NCBI RefSeq assembly: GCF_001027105.1
Contig: NZ_CP011526.1
Span: forward strand, 248,001 to 312,000
Source: Staphylococcus aureus
GTDB taxonomy: Bacteria; Bacillota; Bacilli; Staphylococcales; Staphylococcaceae
Length of the DNA stretch: 64,000 nucleotides
Reading direction: 5' to 3'
The translations under genes and the position numbers were made by a program. The notes beneath the pieces are model-generated. The model worked only from the letters and a program-made list of their open reading frames with translations, ran no database searches and was not told the DNA's origin. The first letter of the stretch is position 1. Every line of letters starts with the position of its first letter. Below, in pieces: positions 50,924-60,595 of the stretch.

Positions 50924-51298
50924 ATGAAAAGAATATTGGTAGTATTTTTAATGTTAGCAATTATATTGGCAGGTTGTTCTAATAAAGGTGAAAAGTATCA
51001 AAAAGATATTGATAAAGTGTACAAAGAACAGAATCAAATGAATAAAATTGCCTCGAAAGTACAAAACACTATTAAAACAGACATTAAACAAGAAGACAGT
51101 AATACACATGTTTATAAAGATGGTAAAGTCATTGTTATTGGTATTCAATTATATAAAGATCGTGAAAAAATGTATTATTTCGCATATGAAATAAAAGATG
51201 GTAAGGCAGAGATTAATAGAGAAATAGACCCAATTAAGTATATGAAAGACCATAAAGCAGATTATGAAGATGAAAATGTAGAAGTGGAAAAAGATTAA
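50924..51298 (+). CDS. Small DUF4467-like lipoprotein
   Basis: The 124-residue protein has a lipoprotein signal peptide and lipobox LAGC (Cys about 19), followed by a charged Lys-rich domain. AAGGAG at 50911-50916 favours the second ATG (50924), giving MKRIL. Family assignment to DUF4467 is from recognition and not certain. It is membrane-anchored on the outer face; function is unknown. Confidence 0.75.
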   Translation: MKRILVVFLMLAIILAGCSNKGEKYQKDIDKVYKEQNQMNKIASKVQNTIKTDIKQEDSNTHVYKDGKVIVIGIQLYKDREKMYYFAYEIKDGKAEINREIDPIKYMKDHKADYEDENVEVEKD

Positions 51299-51450
51299 CA
51301 TAGGCTTTCTTTAAAACTTTTAACCAGTTTCAAAAAGTAAATGAGCTTTAGCGACAATAATTTTTAAAATAAACACGATATAAATTTAAACATTTATATA
51401 TAAGAACACAAACGCAAGTTTGTAAATAATAATAATAAAGGAGTAAGACA

Positions 51451-51849
51451 ATGGAAAAATCGATCAAAATAATGACAATAATAGGAATTGTTGTTCAGGG
51501 TTTAGCAACGGTATTTAGTTTACTATTGATGGTTTTAGCAGCATCAGGTGTAATGACTACAGATGTGTCAACAACAGTTAATGGTGAGGTTGACCCAGTT
51601 GATGCAGAAACAGCAGCAGCAATTTTCACTGTATTATTCTTATCCCTATTCATATTTGGAATCATTTCAATTATTTTAGGTGCAATCGGTATGTTTAAAG
51701 CATCTAAAAACAAAAAAATGAGTGGTATATTGTTGATTATTGGAGCTGTAATAAGTGGTAACATAATTACATTTGCTTTATGGTTAATCAGTGGTATTAA
51801 ACTACTTACTAATAACAAGCCTAAAGATGAAATAAGCGACTTATCATAA
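51451..51849 (+). CDS. DUF4064-like membrane protein
   Basis: The 132-residue protein has three to four predicted helices (about 9-31, 63-87, 92-115) with a small extracellular loop rich in Thr, Val and Ala between the first two. AAAGGAGTAAG precedes the ATG. Function is unknown. It is followed by a terminator. Confidence 0.75.
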   Translation: MEKSIKIMTIIGIVVQGLATVFSLLLMVLAASGVMTTDVSTTVNGEVDPVDAETAAAIFTVLFLSLFIFGIISIILGAIGMFKASKNKKMSGILLIIGAVISGNIITFALWLISGIKLLTNNKPKDEISDLS

Positions 51850-51895
51850 ACATCGTATATTGAAATTTCAAGATTTCTTAAGTAATTAAATAAAG

Positions 51896-51949
51896 TGCTC
51901 TCTTAGAAGTAGATTTTCAGTCAATAACTGCTTTTAAGAGAGCATTTTG
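51896..51949 (+). terminator. Terminator after the DUF4064-like gene
   Basis: TGCTCTCTTA (51896-51905) pairs perfectly with TAAGAGAGCA (51935-51944), with further pairing inside, then TTTT. Confidence 0.85.
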
Positions 51950-52064
51950 TATTTGATAATGCTCATAGCATCGGATAAAAATCATTGACGAACTTTAAAA
52001 AAATACGTTAGACAATGCACTTCTAAATATTAAAGGCATCGACTAACGCATTGTTCAAATATAG

Positions 52065-52910
52065 TTAATTATTTTTATAAAATTGATGATGATCATTCAA
52101 GTAAGCATAGAATAAACCTATAATGAGTCCGCCTCCAATATAGTTACCGATAAAAGCCGCAGCGATATTCGAAATAGCTGGTATGAAGTGCAATGTATCA
52201 ACTTGATAAATTAAACCACCCATAAATAAGCAACTGTTGTAAACGACGTGTTCATAACCCATAAAGGCGAATATGGTAACACCGAACATCATGACAAACA
52301 TTTTTGCGAGTACATCGTCAATTTGCATGGCAATAACTAATGAAATATTGATAAAGAAATTGGCGAAGATCGCTTTCATTAATATACTTACAAAACCAGT
52401 AGACAACGTTTTATGCTCTATAACTGCTGATAACTGATTTAACATATCTGGCGTCATTACATTTGAAAAACGCATGAAACTAAATAAAATAGCAGCACCT
52501 AAAATATTTCCTGCAAAGCATAATAAAAATATTTTCAATACTCTAGTTGGTTTAATTACTTTATAATACAGGCCTACAGTAAAGTACATGAAGTTACTGG
52601 TTAGTAGTTCGGAGTTTGTAAATAAAATGAGTACTAACGCAAAGCTGAATGTAATGGCACTGGCCATATTCACAATGCCTGGCGGTAAATCTGGTTCGTG
52701 TGTTGCTTTAACTGATAATACGAAGACCGTAATAATCCCGATAATAAATCCTGCCATCATCGCGCGTAATAAATAACGTTTTAAATAAACGCTTTGTAAT
52801 ATATCTTTTGTTCTTATCGTTTCGACTACGTTATTTACCCAGTCGTCCCCATAAAAAATCTTATCCCATTTAATATGTTTCTCCTTCACAATGACATCCT
52901 CACTTTTCAT
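52065..52910 (-). CDS. Formate/nitrite transporter family channel
   Basis: The 281-residue protein has six membrane helices and belongs to the FocA/NirC (FNT) family of pentameric channels for small monovalent anions. Family landmarks are NILGAAILFS (about 149-158) and the NxxxxxLVIAMQ stretch near 195-205. The substrate (formate, nitrite or hydrosulfide) cannot be decided. It is a single gene. Confidence 0.85.
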   Translation of the reverse strand: MKSEDVIVKEKHIKWDKIFYGDDWVNNVVETIRTKDILQSVYLKRYLLRAMMAGFIIGIITVFVLSVKATHEPDLPPGIVNMASAITFSFALVLILFTNSELLTSNFMYFTVGLYYKVIKPTRVLKIFLLCFAGNILGAAILFSFMRFSNVMTPDMLNQLSAVIEHKTLSTGFVSILMKAIFANFFINISLVIAMQIDDVLAKMFVMMFGVTIFAFMGYEHVVYNSCLFMGGLIYQVDTLHFIPAISNIAAAFIGNYIGGGLIIGLFYAYLNDHHQFYKNN

Positions 52911-53075
52911 TTGTTAATCAGAGTATACTATGAATTGCCTTATTTGTGAATAATTTCACAAAATTAATTTTAAAAACTAATATTTTTGAATAACAGCTAG
53001 GATTTTTTAACAAATCATTTATTTTAAAATAATCAATAGACAGACGGTATCACTGAAAAGTCATGAATTTCATAT

Positions 53076-53113
53076 AAAAAAGCCTAGTAACGATGGGTCA
53101 ATCATTACTAGGC
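53076..53113 (-). terminator. Terminator after brnQ
   Basis: GCCTAGTAACGAT (53082-53094) pairs with ATCATTACTAGGC (53101-53113); on the minus strand the stem runs into TTTTTT. Confidence 0.88.
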
Positions 53114-53125
53114 AGTGAGCATTTA

Positions 53126-54433
53126 TTAAGTTGTCGCTTGTTTCGGACGGCGTATAAATACATCGATTATGAAACCGATAATAGCAAAGAGCATGAATGG
53201 TACAAGCCAAGCTAAATCGATATCTGCTAAAGGTAACATCATAAACGATTTCAAAATAACACCGTGTAATAAGTTGAAACTATTTAGTATTTGTAAAATT
53301 GAAATAATCAATGTAATAACAGTTGCGAGTCGATAGGCCCAACTGAATCTGAATGTGCTAAACATGTTAGCAAATGATATGAGTACAAGTGCAATCGACA
53401 CGGGATATATTAAAGTCAATAATGGGACAGCAATTTTTAAAATCATTTCTAAACCAAGTGTTGTAAATAAGAACCCTATGATAGAGAAAATAAGTGCGAA
53501 TATTTTATAAGAAAACTTAGGTACGTGTTTCTTAGTAAATGTGGCGCAAGCATTGACGAGTCCTATACATGTTGTTAGGCATGCAAGGATAACCGTCATT
53601 CCAAATACGAGGTTACCGAACGAACCAAATAATCGTAATGAGTTGTACGTCAATATATCTGTACCATCTTTAAAGTTTCCTGGAGCTGTTGATGCCCCAA
53701 CGTATGCAAGTGCAAAGTAAATCATTCCAAGTAATATGGCTGCAATAAGACCTGAAAAGCAGACATATTTTAAAATTTTCATGCGATCTGTGAGGCCTTT
53801 AAACTTATAGCCATTGACAATGACTACGGAAAAAGCTAACGCAGCAACAAGATCCATTGTAAAATAGCCTTCCAAACTTCCTGAAATGAAAGGATGTGTT
53901 ATATATTTATCCTTAGGTGCACTTAGTGCAGATTCAGGGTTGAAAATGACAGCAATACTTAATAGAGCGACCATTAATAGTAATAACGGTGTTAATAATT
54001 TACCTAAATTATCAACGATTTTCGATGGATTTAAACTAATCCAGTAAACGATGGCAAAAAAGATTGCTGCGAATATAATTAAAGTCCATTGGTTATGCAC
54101 AGGTAAAATGTGTCTTGTACCAATTTCGTACGCGACATTTGCAGCACGTGGAATACCGTAAAATGCTCCGATAGACATGTAAATCACGACAGCAAAAATA
54201 AACCCGAACCATGGATGTATACGATTGCCTACACTTTCAACACCTTCATCATAAAATGCAACAACAATAACAGTAATAAAGGGGAGTAATATGCCTGTAA
54301 GGGCAAAGCCTAGCATACCAATCCACATATTTTGACCCGCTGTATGGCCAAGCATGGGCGGGAATATTAAATTTCCGGCTCCAAAAAATAGTGAAAATAA
54401 CATGAGGCCCGAAATAATAACTTGTTTTTTCAA
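53126..54433 (-). CDS. brnQ: Branched-chain amino acid carrier BrnQ family
   Basis: The 435-residue protein has about twelve membrane helices and belongs to the LIVCS sodium-coupled family; GAGNLIFPPMLG (about 19-30) is the typical N-terminal motif. By its position next to the sapS gene it is the S. aureus paralogue usually called BrnQ2, an isoleucine carrier; that number is from gene order. No clear CodY box could be confirmed. Confidence 0.88.
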   Translation of the reverse strand: MKKQVIISGLMLFSLFFGAGNLIFPPMLGHTAGQNMWIGMLGFALTGILLPFITVIVVAFYDEGVESVGNRIHPWFGFIFAVVIYMSIGAFYGIPRAANVAYEIGTRHILPVHNQWTLIIFAAIFFAIVYWISLNPSKIVDNLGKLLTPLLLLMVALLSIAVIFNPESALSAPKDKYITHPFISGSLEGYFTMDLVAALAFSVVIVNGYKFKGLTDRMKILKYVCFSGLIAAILLGMIYFALAYVGASTAPGNFKDGTDILTYNSLRLFGSFGNLVFGMTVILACLTTCIGLVNACATFTKKHVPKFSYKIFALIFSIIGFLFTTLGLEMILKIAVPLLTLIYPVSIALVLISFANMFSTFRFSWAYRLATVITLIISILQILNSFNLLHGVILKSFMMLPLADIDLAWLVPFMLFAIIGFIIDVFIRRPKQATT

Positions 54434-55016
54434 TGTAATTTCCTTCCTAAAACTAGATATTCATAATAATTTAAAAAATCTGAAAAATAAAAACGTTCTT
54501 ACTTTATCTTTAAATGACAATACTATGATTCTATTATTTTATAAAAAAGATTGCAATAATAACGTCTTGCTATTATTGGATAATGACAATTAAAGTGTCG
54601 TTTTTATGAATTAAAATAGGTGAAAGTAAGTTGGAAATACGTTGGAGCGTTGTGATTTTTATGAGAAATTGTATGAGTGAGGACTGCTATTTATAAAAGG
54701 TAAACTATGGATGAGTTTATGGTTGTTCCAATAGGTAAATAAGAGATAGCACACTGTACACATAATGATACGTGGATGAGTGAATATGTCTGATAGGAAG
54801 GCCTAGTCACTCAAATGAATTTAAGTTTATTACGTGATAAATCACAAATCTCTCTCATGTGATAGGTCTCCCATTAAATCATGCTTATATGAAATGTTCA
54901 CATATTTGTTAGCTTTTCAAGAAATAATATTAAATATCTTTTCATAGTATAGCAATATTAAATAAATGCATTTATAATTTTAACTGTATTTTAAATATTA
55001 ATCATGAGGTGATAAG
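54434..55016. other. Intergenic region between brnQ and sapS
   Basis: These 583 bases contain the divergent promoters of brnQ and sapS. A GAGTGA...TCACTC pair around 54777-54815 and AGATTTGTG-type AT-rich sequence are visible, but no RNA family, operator or gene that I can support. Confidence 0.5.
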
Positions 55017-55907
55017 ATGAATAAAATTTCAAAGTATATTGCAATAGCATCATTATCGGTAGCGGTTACAGTTTCAGCACCACAAACGACAAATTCTACA
55101 GCGTTTGCCAAAAGTTCTGCTGAAGTTCAACAAACGCAACAAGCTTCTATACCAGCATCACAAAAGGCGAATCTTGGTAATCAAAATATTATGGCAGTGG
55201 CTTGGTATCAAAATTCAGCTGAAGCAAAAGCATTATATTTACAAGGTTATAACAGTGCAAAGACACAGTTAGATAAAGAGATTAAAAAGAATAAAGGTAA
55301 ACATAAGTTAGCTATTGCTTTGGATTTAGATGAAACAGTTTTAGATAATTCTCCATATCAAGGCTATGCATCAATACATAATAAACCTTTCCCAGAAGGT
55401 TGGCATGAATGGGTACAAGCTGCTAAAGCTAAACCTGTCTATGGCGCAAAAGAATTCTTGAAATATGCTGACAAAAAAGGTGTCGATATCTACTATATTT
55501 CTGATAGAGATAAAGAAAAAGATTTAAAGGCAACACAAAAGAACTTAAAACAACAAGGTATCCCTCAAGCTAAGAAGAGTCATATTTTACTAAAAGGTAA
55601 AGATGATAAGAGTAAAGAATCACGCAGACAAATGGTTCAAAAGGATCATAAACTTGTCATGCTATTTGGAGATAATTTATTAGACTTTACAGATCCAAAA
55701 GAAGCTACAGCTGAATCTCGTGAAGCATTAATTGAAAAACATAAAGACGATTTCGGTAAGAAATATATCATTTTCCCTAACCCAATGTATGGTAGTTGGG
55801 AAGCTACGATTTACAACAATAACTATAAAGCAAGTGACAAAGCAAAAGATAAATTACGTAAAAATGCTATTAAGCAATTCGATCCTAAAACAGGCGAAGT
55901 TAAATAA
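55017..55907 (+). CDS. sapS: Secreted acid phosphatase SapS (class C, HAD superfamily)
   Basis: The 296-residue protein has a 31-residue signal peptide (cleavage after STAFA). The class C/DDDD HAD motif I is LDLDETVLDN (about 104-113) and the second Asp pair lies in FGDNLLDF (near 220-227). It hydrolyses phosphomonoesters, probably nucleotides, outside the cell. The family is often called lipoprotein e(P4), but this protein has no lipobox Cys and should be released. GAGGTGATAAG precedes the ATG. Confidence 0.9.
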   Translation: MNKISKYIAIASLSVAVTVSAPQTTNSTAFAKSSAEVQQTQQASIPASQKANLGNQNIMAVAWYQNSAEAKALYLQGYNSAKTQLDKEIKKNKGKHKLAIALDLDETVLDNSPYQGYASIHNKPFPEGWHEWVQAAKAKPVYGAKEFLKYADKKGVDIYYISDRDKEKDLKATQKNLKQQGIPQAKKSHILLKGKDDKSKESRRQMVQKDHKLVMLFGDNLLDFTDPKEATAESREALIEKHKDDFGKKYIIFPNPMYGSWEATIYNNNYKASDKAKDKLRKNAIKQFDPKTGEVK

Positions 55908-55919
55908 TATATGAATTGG

Positions 55920-55957
55920 ACGTCTACATGTACTTAAAGGTATATGTAGGCGTTTTT
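55920..55957 (+). terminator. Terminator after sapS
   Basis: ACGTCTACATGTAC (55920-55933) pairs with GTATATGTAGGCGT (55940-55953) with wobbles, then TTTT. Confidence 0.82.
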
Positions 55958-56155
55958 AAATTGATCCTTAATTTTAAATGTACCGTACAAAAATAATAGA
56001 CAATTAATTGCATTTTCCATAAATTTGCTTTTAATATAAAAAGTTCGGGTATAATGAAGGATAAGTGTATGTATAACATTACAGAGCGCAACACGACGTA
56101 CGTGCATCTAAGAATATAAACAATGTTTAAATCATAGTAGTAGGGAGAGAAATGC

Positions 56156-57205
56156 ATGTTTTTAGCTTGGAATGAAATACGGCGCAACAAATTGAAGTTT
56201 GGACTAATTATTGGTGTGTTAACGATGATTAGTTACTTGCTATTTTTATTATCTGGATTGGCGAATGGTCTTATCAATATGAATAAAGAAGGCATTGATA
56301 AGTGGCAAGCAGATGCCATTGTTCTAAATAAAGATGCCAATCAAACTGTGCAACAATCTGTTTTTAACAAGAAAGATATTGAAAATAAATACAAGAAGCA
56401 AGCTACTTTGAAGCAAACAGGGGAAATTGTGTCTAATGGCCATCAAAAAGACAATGTTTTAGTGTTCGGTGTTGAAAAGTCATCATTTTTAGTTCCGAGT
56501 TTAATAGAAGGGCATAAAGCGACTAAAGATAATGAAGTGTTAGCTGATGAAACGCTTAAAAATAAAGGATTTAAAATTGGTGACACATTATCACTATCTC
56601 AATCAGATGAAAAATTGCATATCGTAGGTTTTACAGAAAGTGCAAAATATAATGCGTCATCAGTCATTTTCACGAATGACGCTACCATTGCCAAGATCAA
56701 TCCTAGATTGACTGGAGATAAAATTAATGCAGTTGTTGTACGTGATACAAATTGGAAAGACAAAAAATTAAACCAAGAGCTTGAAGCGGTAAGTATTAAT
56801 GACTTTATTGAAAATTTACCAGGTTATAAACCACAGAACTTAACATTAAACTTTATGATTTCATTCTTATTTGTCATTTCAGCTACAGTTATAGGCATTT
56901 TCCTATATGTCATGACATTACAAAAGACGAGTTTATTTGGCATATTAAAAGCTCAAGGATTTACGAATGGCTATTTGGCGAATGTGGTAATTTCGCAGAC
57001 GGTCATATTAGCACTATTTGGTACGGCATTTGGCTTACTGTTAACAGGCGTTACAGGTGCATTTTTACCTGATGCAGTACCTGTCAAATTCGATGTACTA
57101 ACATTGCTCGTATTTGCAATTGTGTTAATGATTGTCTCTGTATTAGGAAGTTTATTCTCCATTTTAACAATTAGAAAAATAGATCCGTTAAAGGCGATTG
57201 GGTAG
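56156..57205 (+). CDS. ABC transporter permease, HrtB/FtsX-like
   Basis: The 349-residue protein has one N-terminal helix (about 16-38), an extracytoplasmic MacB-type domain (about 45-225) and three C-terminal helices (about 232-255, 278-305, 313-335): the FtsX/MacB plan of the heme exporter subunit HrtB. It is a paralogue, not hrtB itself, since no hssRS is adjacent. AGGGAGAGA precedes the ATG. It is coupled with the ATPase 12 bp downstream. Confidence 0.85.
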   Translation: MFLAWNEIRRNKLKFGLIIGVLTMISYLLFLLSGLANGLINMNKEGIDKWQADAIVLNKDANQTVQQSVFNKKDIENKYKKQATLKQTGEIVSNGHQKDNVLVFGVEKSSFLVPSLIEGHKATKDNEVLADETLKNKGFKIGDTLSLSQSDEKLHIVGFTESAKYNASSVIFTNDATIAKINPRLTGDKINAVVVRDTNWKDKKLNQELEAVSINDFIENLPGYKPQNLTLNFMISFLFVISATVIGIFLYVMTLQKTSLFGILKAQGFTNGYLANVVISQTVILALFGTAFGLLLTGVTGAFLPDAVPVKFDVLTLLVFAIVLMIVSVLGSLFSILTIRKIDPLKAIG

Positions 57206-57217
57206 GAGGTGTAGCAA

Positions 57218-57895
57218 ATGTTGAAATTTGAAAATGTAACAAAGTCATTTAAAGATGGGAATCGTAACATTGAAGCGGTTAAAGATACAAATTTTGAGAT
57301 AAATAAAGGTGATATTATAGCATTGGTTGGACCTTCTGGCTCTGGTAAAAGTACATTTCTAACTATGGCAGGTGCTTTACAAACACCGACATCTGGGCAC
57401 ATTTTAATCAATAACCAAGATATTACGACAATGAAGCAAAAAGCATTGGCAAAAGTTAGAATGTCTGAAATAGGTTTTATTTTACAAGCTACAAACCTTG
57501 TACCATTTTTAACGGTAAAGCAACAATTTACATTATTGAAAAAGAAAAATAAGAATGTTATGTCTAATGAAGACTATCAGCAACTTATGTCACAATTAGG
57601 TCTAACTTCATTGCTTAATAAGTTACCTTCAGAAATTTCAGGTGGTCAGAAACAACGTGTGGCGATAGCCAAAGCGTTATATACGAATCCGTCGATTATT
57701 TTAGCGGATGAACCTACCGCGGCGTTAGATACTGAAAATGCGATTGAAGTCATTAAAATTCTACGTGATCAAGCCAAACAAAGAAAGAAAGCATGTATTA
57801 TTGTTACACATGATGAACGACTTAAAGCATATTGTGATCGTTCATATCATATGAAAGATGGCGTCCTTAATCTTGAAAATGAAACAGTAGAATAG
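57218..57895 (+). CDS. ABC transporter ATP-binding protein, HrtA/LolD-like
   Basis: The 225-residue ATPase has Walker A GPSGSGKST (about 38-46), Q-loop ILQATN, signature ISGGQKQR, Walker B IILADEPTAALD and switch His VTHD. It is the partner of the FtsX-like permease upstream. Exported substrate is unknown; heme or a toxic lipid/peptide are possibilities for this family. Confidence 0.88.
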   Translation: MLKFENVTKSFKDGNRNIEAVKDTNFEINKGDIIALVGPSGSGKSTFLTMAGALQTPTSGHILINNQDITTMKQKALAKVRMSEIGFILQATNLVPFLTVKQQFTLLKKKNKNVMSNEDYQQLMSQLGLTSLLNKLPSEISGGQKQRVAIAKALYTNPSIILADEPTAALDTENAIEVIKILRDQAKQRKKACIIVTHDERLKAYCDRSYHMKDGVLNLENETVE

Positions 57896-57903
57896 TTTTA
57901 TTA

Positions 57904-57932
57904 AGCCGGTACATCATGTGCCGGTATTTTTA
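57904..57932 (+). terminator. Terminator after the HrtBA-like genes
   Basis: CCGGTACA and TGTGCCGG form an 8-bp stem with one wobble around a short loop, followed by TATTTTTAT. Confidence 0.75.
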
Positions 57933-58096
57933 TGTTTATGTATTATTTGAATAAACTTTCACATTCAATTAATAATAATTATTATCGAAAATCAGAAATA
58001 TTCCGTGAAATATAATATTTTTTGTAGTAAAATGGCCTCTAAGTATTCAATATTTAAATATGGGGATTGAATATAAAATTATCGTAATGGGGGTCA

Positions 58097-59134
58097 ATGG
58101 TTATGGATTTATTGATAGGTACTTTATTTTTATTTTTGGTCTTAGTGATTTTTACATTATTTACATATAAAGCGCCTAATGGTATGCGTGCCATGGGAGC
58201 ATTAGCTAATGCAGCAATCGCAACATTTTTAGTGGAAGCATTTAATAAATATGTTGGTGGCGAAGTATTCGGTATTAAATTTTTAGAAGAGCTAGGAGAC
58301 GCTGCGGGAGGTCTAGGTGGTGTCGCTGCCGCTGGATTAACAGCATTAGCTATCGGTGTGTCACCAGTATATGCATTAGTTATAGCAGCCGCGTGCGGTG
58401 GTATGGATTTATTACCAGGTTTCTTTGCGGGTTATATGATTGGATATGTGATGAAATATACAGAGAAATATGTGCCGGATGGTGTCGACTTAATTGGATC
58501 GATTGTCATCTTAGCGCCATTAGCTCGTCTTATTGCAGTATTATTAACGCCAGTAGTGAATAGTACATTGATTCGAATTGGTGATATTATCCAAAGTAGT
58601 ACGAATACGAATCCAATTATCATGGGTATCATTTTAGGTGGTATTATTACGGTTGTCGGCACAGCGCCATTGAGTTCAATGGCATTGACAGCATTATTAG
58701 GTTTAACGGGTGTACCTATGGCTATTGGTGCCATGGCAGCATTTAGTTCGGCATTTATGAATGGGACGCTATTCCATCGCTTAAAATTAGGTGATCGTAA
58801 GTCTACGATTGCAGTAAGTATTGAACCTTTATCACAAGCAGATATTGTATCAGCCAATCCAATTCCAATCTATATTACAAATTTCTTTGGTGGTGCGATT
58901 GCTGGTTTAATTATTGCTATGTCAGGTTTAATTAACGATGCGACAGGTACAGCTACACCGATTGCAGGATTTTTAGTTATGTTTGGATTTAATCATCCGA
59001 CGACAATTGTGATTTATGGTGTAGTAATGGCGATTGTAGGTGCGCTTGCAGGTTATCTTGGTTCAATTGTATTTAAAAAATATCCAATTGTTACTAAGCA
59101 AGACATGATTAATCGAGGTGCAGTAGACGCATAG
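58097..59134 (+). CDS. PfoR-like PTS EIIC-type membrane protein
   Basis: The 345-residue membrane protein has about eight to ten helices and many Gly/Ala/Ile residues. It belongs to the family annotated as perfringolysin O regulator PfoR, which is an EIIC-like transporter fold; a direct regulatory role is doubtful. GGGGG at 58089-58093 is 3 nt from the first ATG and 9 nt from a second at 58103, which may be the real start. Substrate is unknown. It lies upstream of the pseudouridine operon but has its own terminator. Confidence 0.75.
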   Translation: MVMDLLIGTLFLFLVLVIFTLFTYKAPNGMRAMGALANAAIATFLVEAFNKYVGGEVFGIKFLEELGDAAGGLGGVAAAGLTALAIGVSPVYALVIAAACGGMDLLPGFFAGYMIGYVMKYTEKYVPDGVDLIGSIVILAPLARLIAVLLTPVVNSTLIRIGDIIQSSTNTNPIIMGIILGGIITVVGTAPLSSMALTALLGLTGVPMAIGAMAAFSSAFMNGTLFHRLKLGDRKSTIAVSIEPLSQADIVSANPIPIYITNFFGGAIAGLIIAMSGLINDATGTATPIAGFLVMFGFNHPTTIVIYGVVMAIVGALAGYLGSIVFKKYPIVTKQDMINRGAVDA

Positions 59135-59173
59135 CATCATCATATTGAATAGTAAAAACAAATAAAACATAGT

Positions 59174-59220
59174 AACGTGATTCAGTCGATGTAACAGTCG
59201 ATAATGAGTCACGTTTTTTT
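59174..59220 (+). terminator. Terminator after the PfoR-like gene
   Basis: AACGTGA (59174-59180) pairs with TCACGTT (59208-59214) with an inner AGTCGAT/AGTCGAT-type loop, then TTTTTT. Confidence 0.8.
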
Positions 59221-59384
59221 ATAGAAAAATACAAGACATAAAAATGTCATAATTTATTGTCGACAAATATCATACTGTATAAACATTTATCATTTTCTCA
59301 AGTACCTTTTACACGATGGAATGAACTTACTTTTTACGAAATTATGCGTATTTTATAAACAAATATCATTGATATAACGGTAAA

Positions 59385-59398
59385 TGTAAGCGTTTACA
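59385..59398. promoter_or_regulatory. CcpA cre site of the pseudouridine operon
   Basis: TGTAAGCGTTTACA is a perfect match to the cre consensus TGNAARCGNWWWCA and a perfect palindrome, 92 bp before psuK. Confidence 0.8.
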
Positions 59399-59476
59399 AC
59401 AGAAATAACAGCATGCTACGATATTTTTGTAAATTCACTGATTCAAGTATTTTAAGTCAATATGAGGAGGGATGTT

Positions 59477-60595
59477 ATGAGCGATTCTGAGAAAGAAATT
59501 TTAAAAAGAATTAAAGATAATCCGTTTATTTCACAACGTGAACTTGCTGAGGCAATTGGATTATCTAGACCCAGCGTAGCAAACATTATTTCAGGATTAA
59601 TACAAAAGGAATATGTTATGGGAAAGGCATATGTTTTAAATGAAGATTATCCTATTGTTTGTATTGGCGCAGCGAATGTAGATCGTAAGTTTTATGTGCA
59701 TAAAAATTTAGTTGCAGAAACATCAAATCCTGTAACGTCAACACGCTCTATTGGTGGCGTAGCAAGAAATATTGCTGAGAACTTAGGTAGGCTTGGCGAA
59801 ACGGTCGCTTTTTTATCTGCTAGTGGACAAGATAGTGAATGGGAAATGATTAAACGATTGTCCACACCATTTATGAATTTGGATCATGTTCAACAATTTG
59901 AAAATGCGAGTACAGGTTCATATACAGCTTTAATTAGTAAAGAAGGCGACATGACATATGGCTTAGCAGATATGGAAGTGTTTGACTACATTACGCCTGA
60001 ATTTTTAATTAAGCGTTCACACTTATTGAAAAAGGCTAAGTGCATTATTGTAGATTTGAATTTAGGCAAAGAGGCATTAAACTTCTTATGTGCCTATACC
60101 ACGAAACATCAAATCAAATTAGTTATCACCACGGTTTCTTCCCCAAAAATGAAAAATATGCCTGATTCATTACATGCTATTGATTGGATTATCACGAATA
60201 AAGATGAAACAGAAACATACTTAAATTTAAAAATAGAATCTACTGATGATTTAAAAATAGCTGCTAAACGCTGGAATGATTTAGGTGTTAAAAATGTTAT
60301 TGTGACAAATGGCGTGAAAGAACTCATTTATCGAAGTGGTGAGGAAGAAATCATTAAGTCAGTTATGCCATCAAATAGTGTGAAAGATGTTACAGGTGCA
60401 GGCGATTCATTCTGTGCTGCAGTAGTGTATAGCTGGTTAAATGGGATGTCTACTGAAGATATATTAATTGCTGGTATGGTTAACGCAAAGAAAACGATAG
60501 AAACGAAATATACAGTTAGGCAAAACCTAGATCAACAGCAACTTTATCACGATATGGAGGATTATAAAAATGGCAAATTTACAAAAGTATATTGA
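59477..60595 (+). CDS. psuK: Pseudouridine kinase with N-terminal helix-turn-helix
   Basis: The 372-residue protein has a winged helix-turn-helix (about 1-55, ISQRELAEAIGLSRPSVANI) followed by a PfkB kinase domain (about 60-365) with GGVARNIAENL and the C-terminal signature DVTGAGDSFCAA. It phosphorylates pseudouridine to the 5-prime phosphate; the HTH may regulate its own operon. The frame opens at 59462, but AGGAGGG at 59465-59471 supports the ATG at 59477. Its end overlaps psuG by 26 bp. Confidence 0.85.
   Translation: MSDSEKEILKRIKDNPFISQRELAEAIGLSRPSVANIISGLIQKEYVMGKAYVLNEDYPIVCIGAANVDRKFYVHKNLVAETSNPVTSTRSIGGVARNIAENLGRLGETVAFLSASGQDSEWEMIKRLSTPFMNLDHVQQFENASTGSYTALISKEGDMTYGLADMEVFDYITPEFLIKRSHLLKKAKCIIVDLNLGKEALNFLCAYTTKHQIKLVITTVSSPKMKNMPDSLHAIDWIITNKDETETYLNLKIESTDDLKIAAKRWNDLGVKNVIVTNGVKELIYRSGEEEIIKSVMPSNSVKDVTGAGDSFCAAVVYSWLNGMSTEDILIAGMVNAKKTIETKYTVRQNLDQQQLYHDMEDYKNGKFTKVY

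Noticed and set aside
54470-54495. CodY-like box before brnQ
   Set aside because: Only about 11 of 15 positions match in an A-rich run; not above background.
57973-57987. Fur-like TAATAATTATTATCG before the PfoR-like gene
   Set aside because: It differs from the consensus at both ends and lies in very AT-rich sequence over 100 bp from the gene, so chance is likely.
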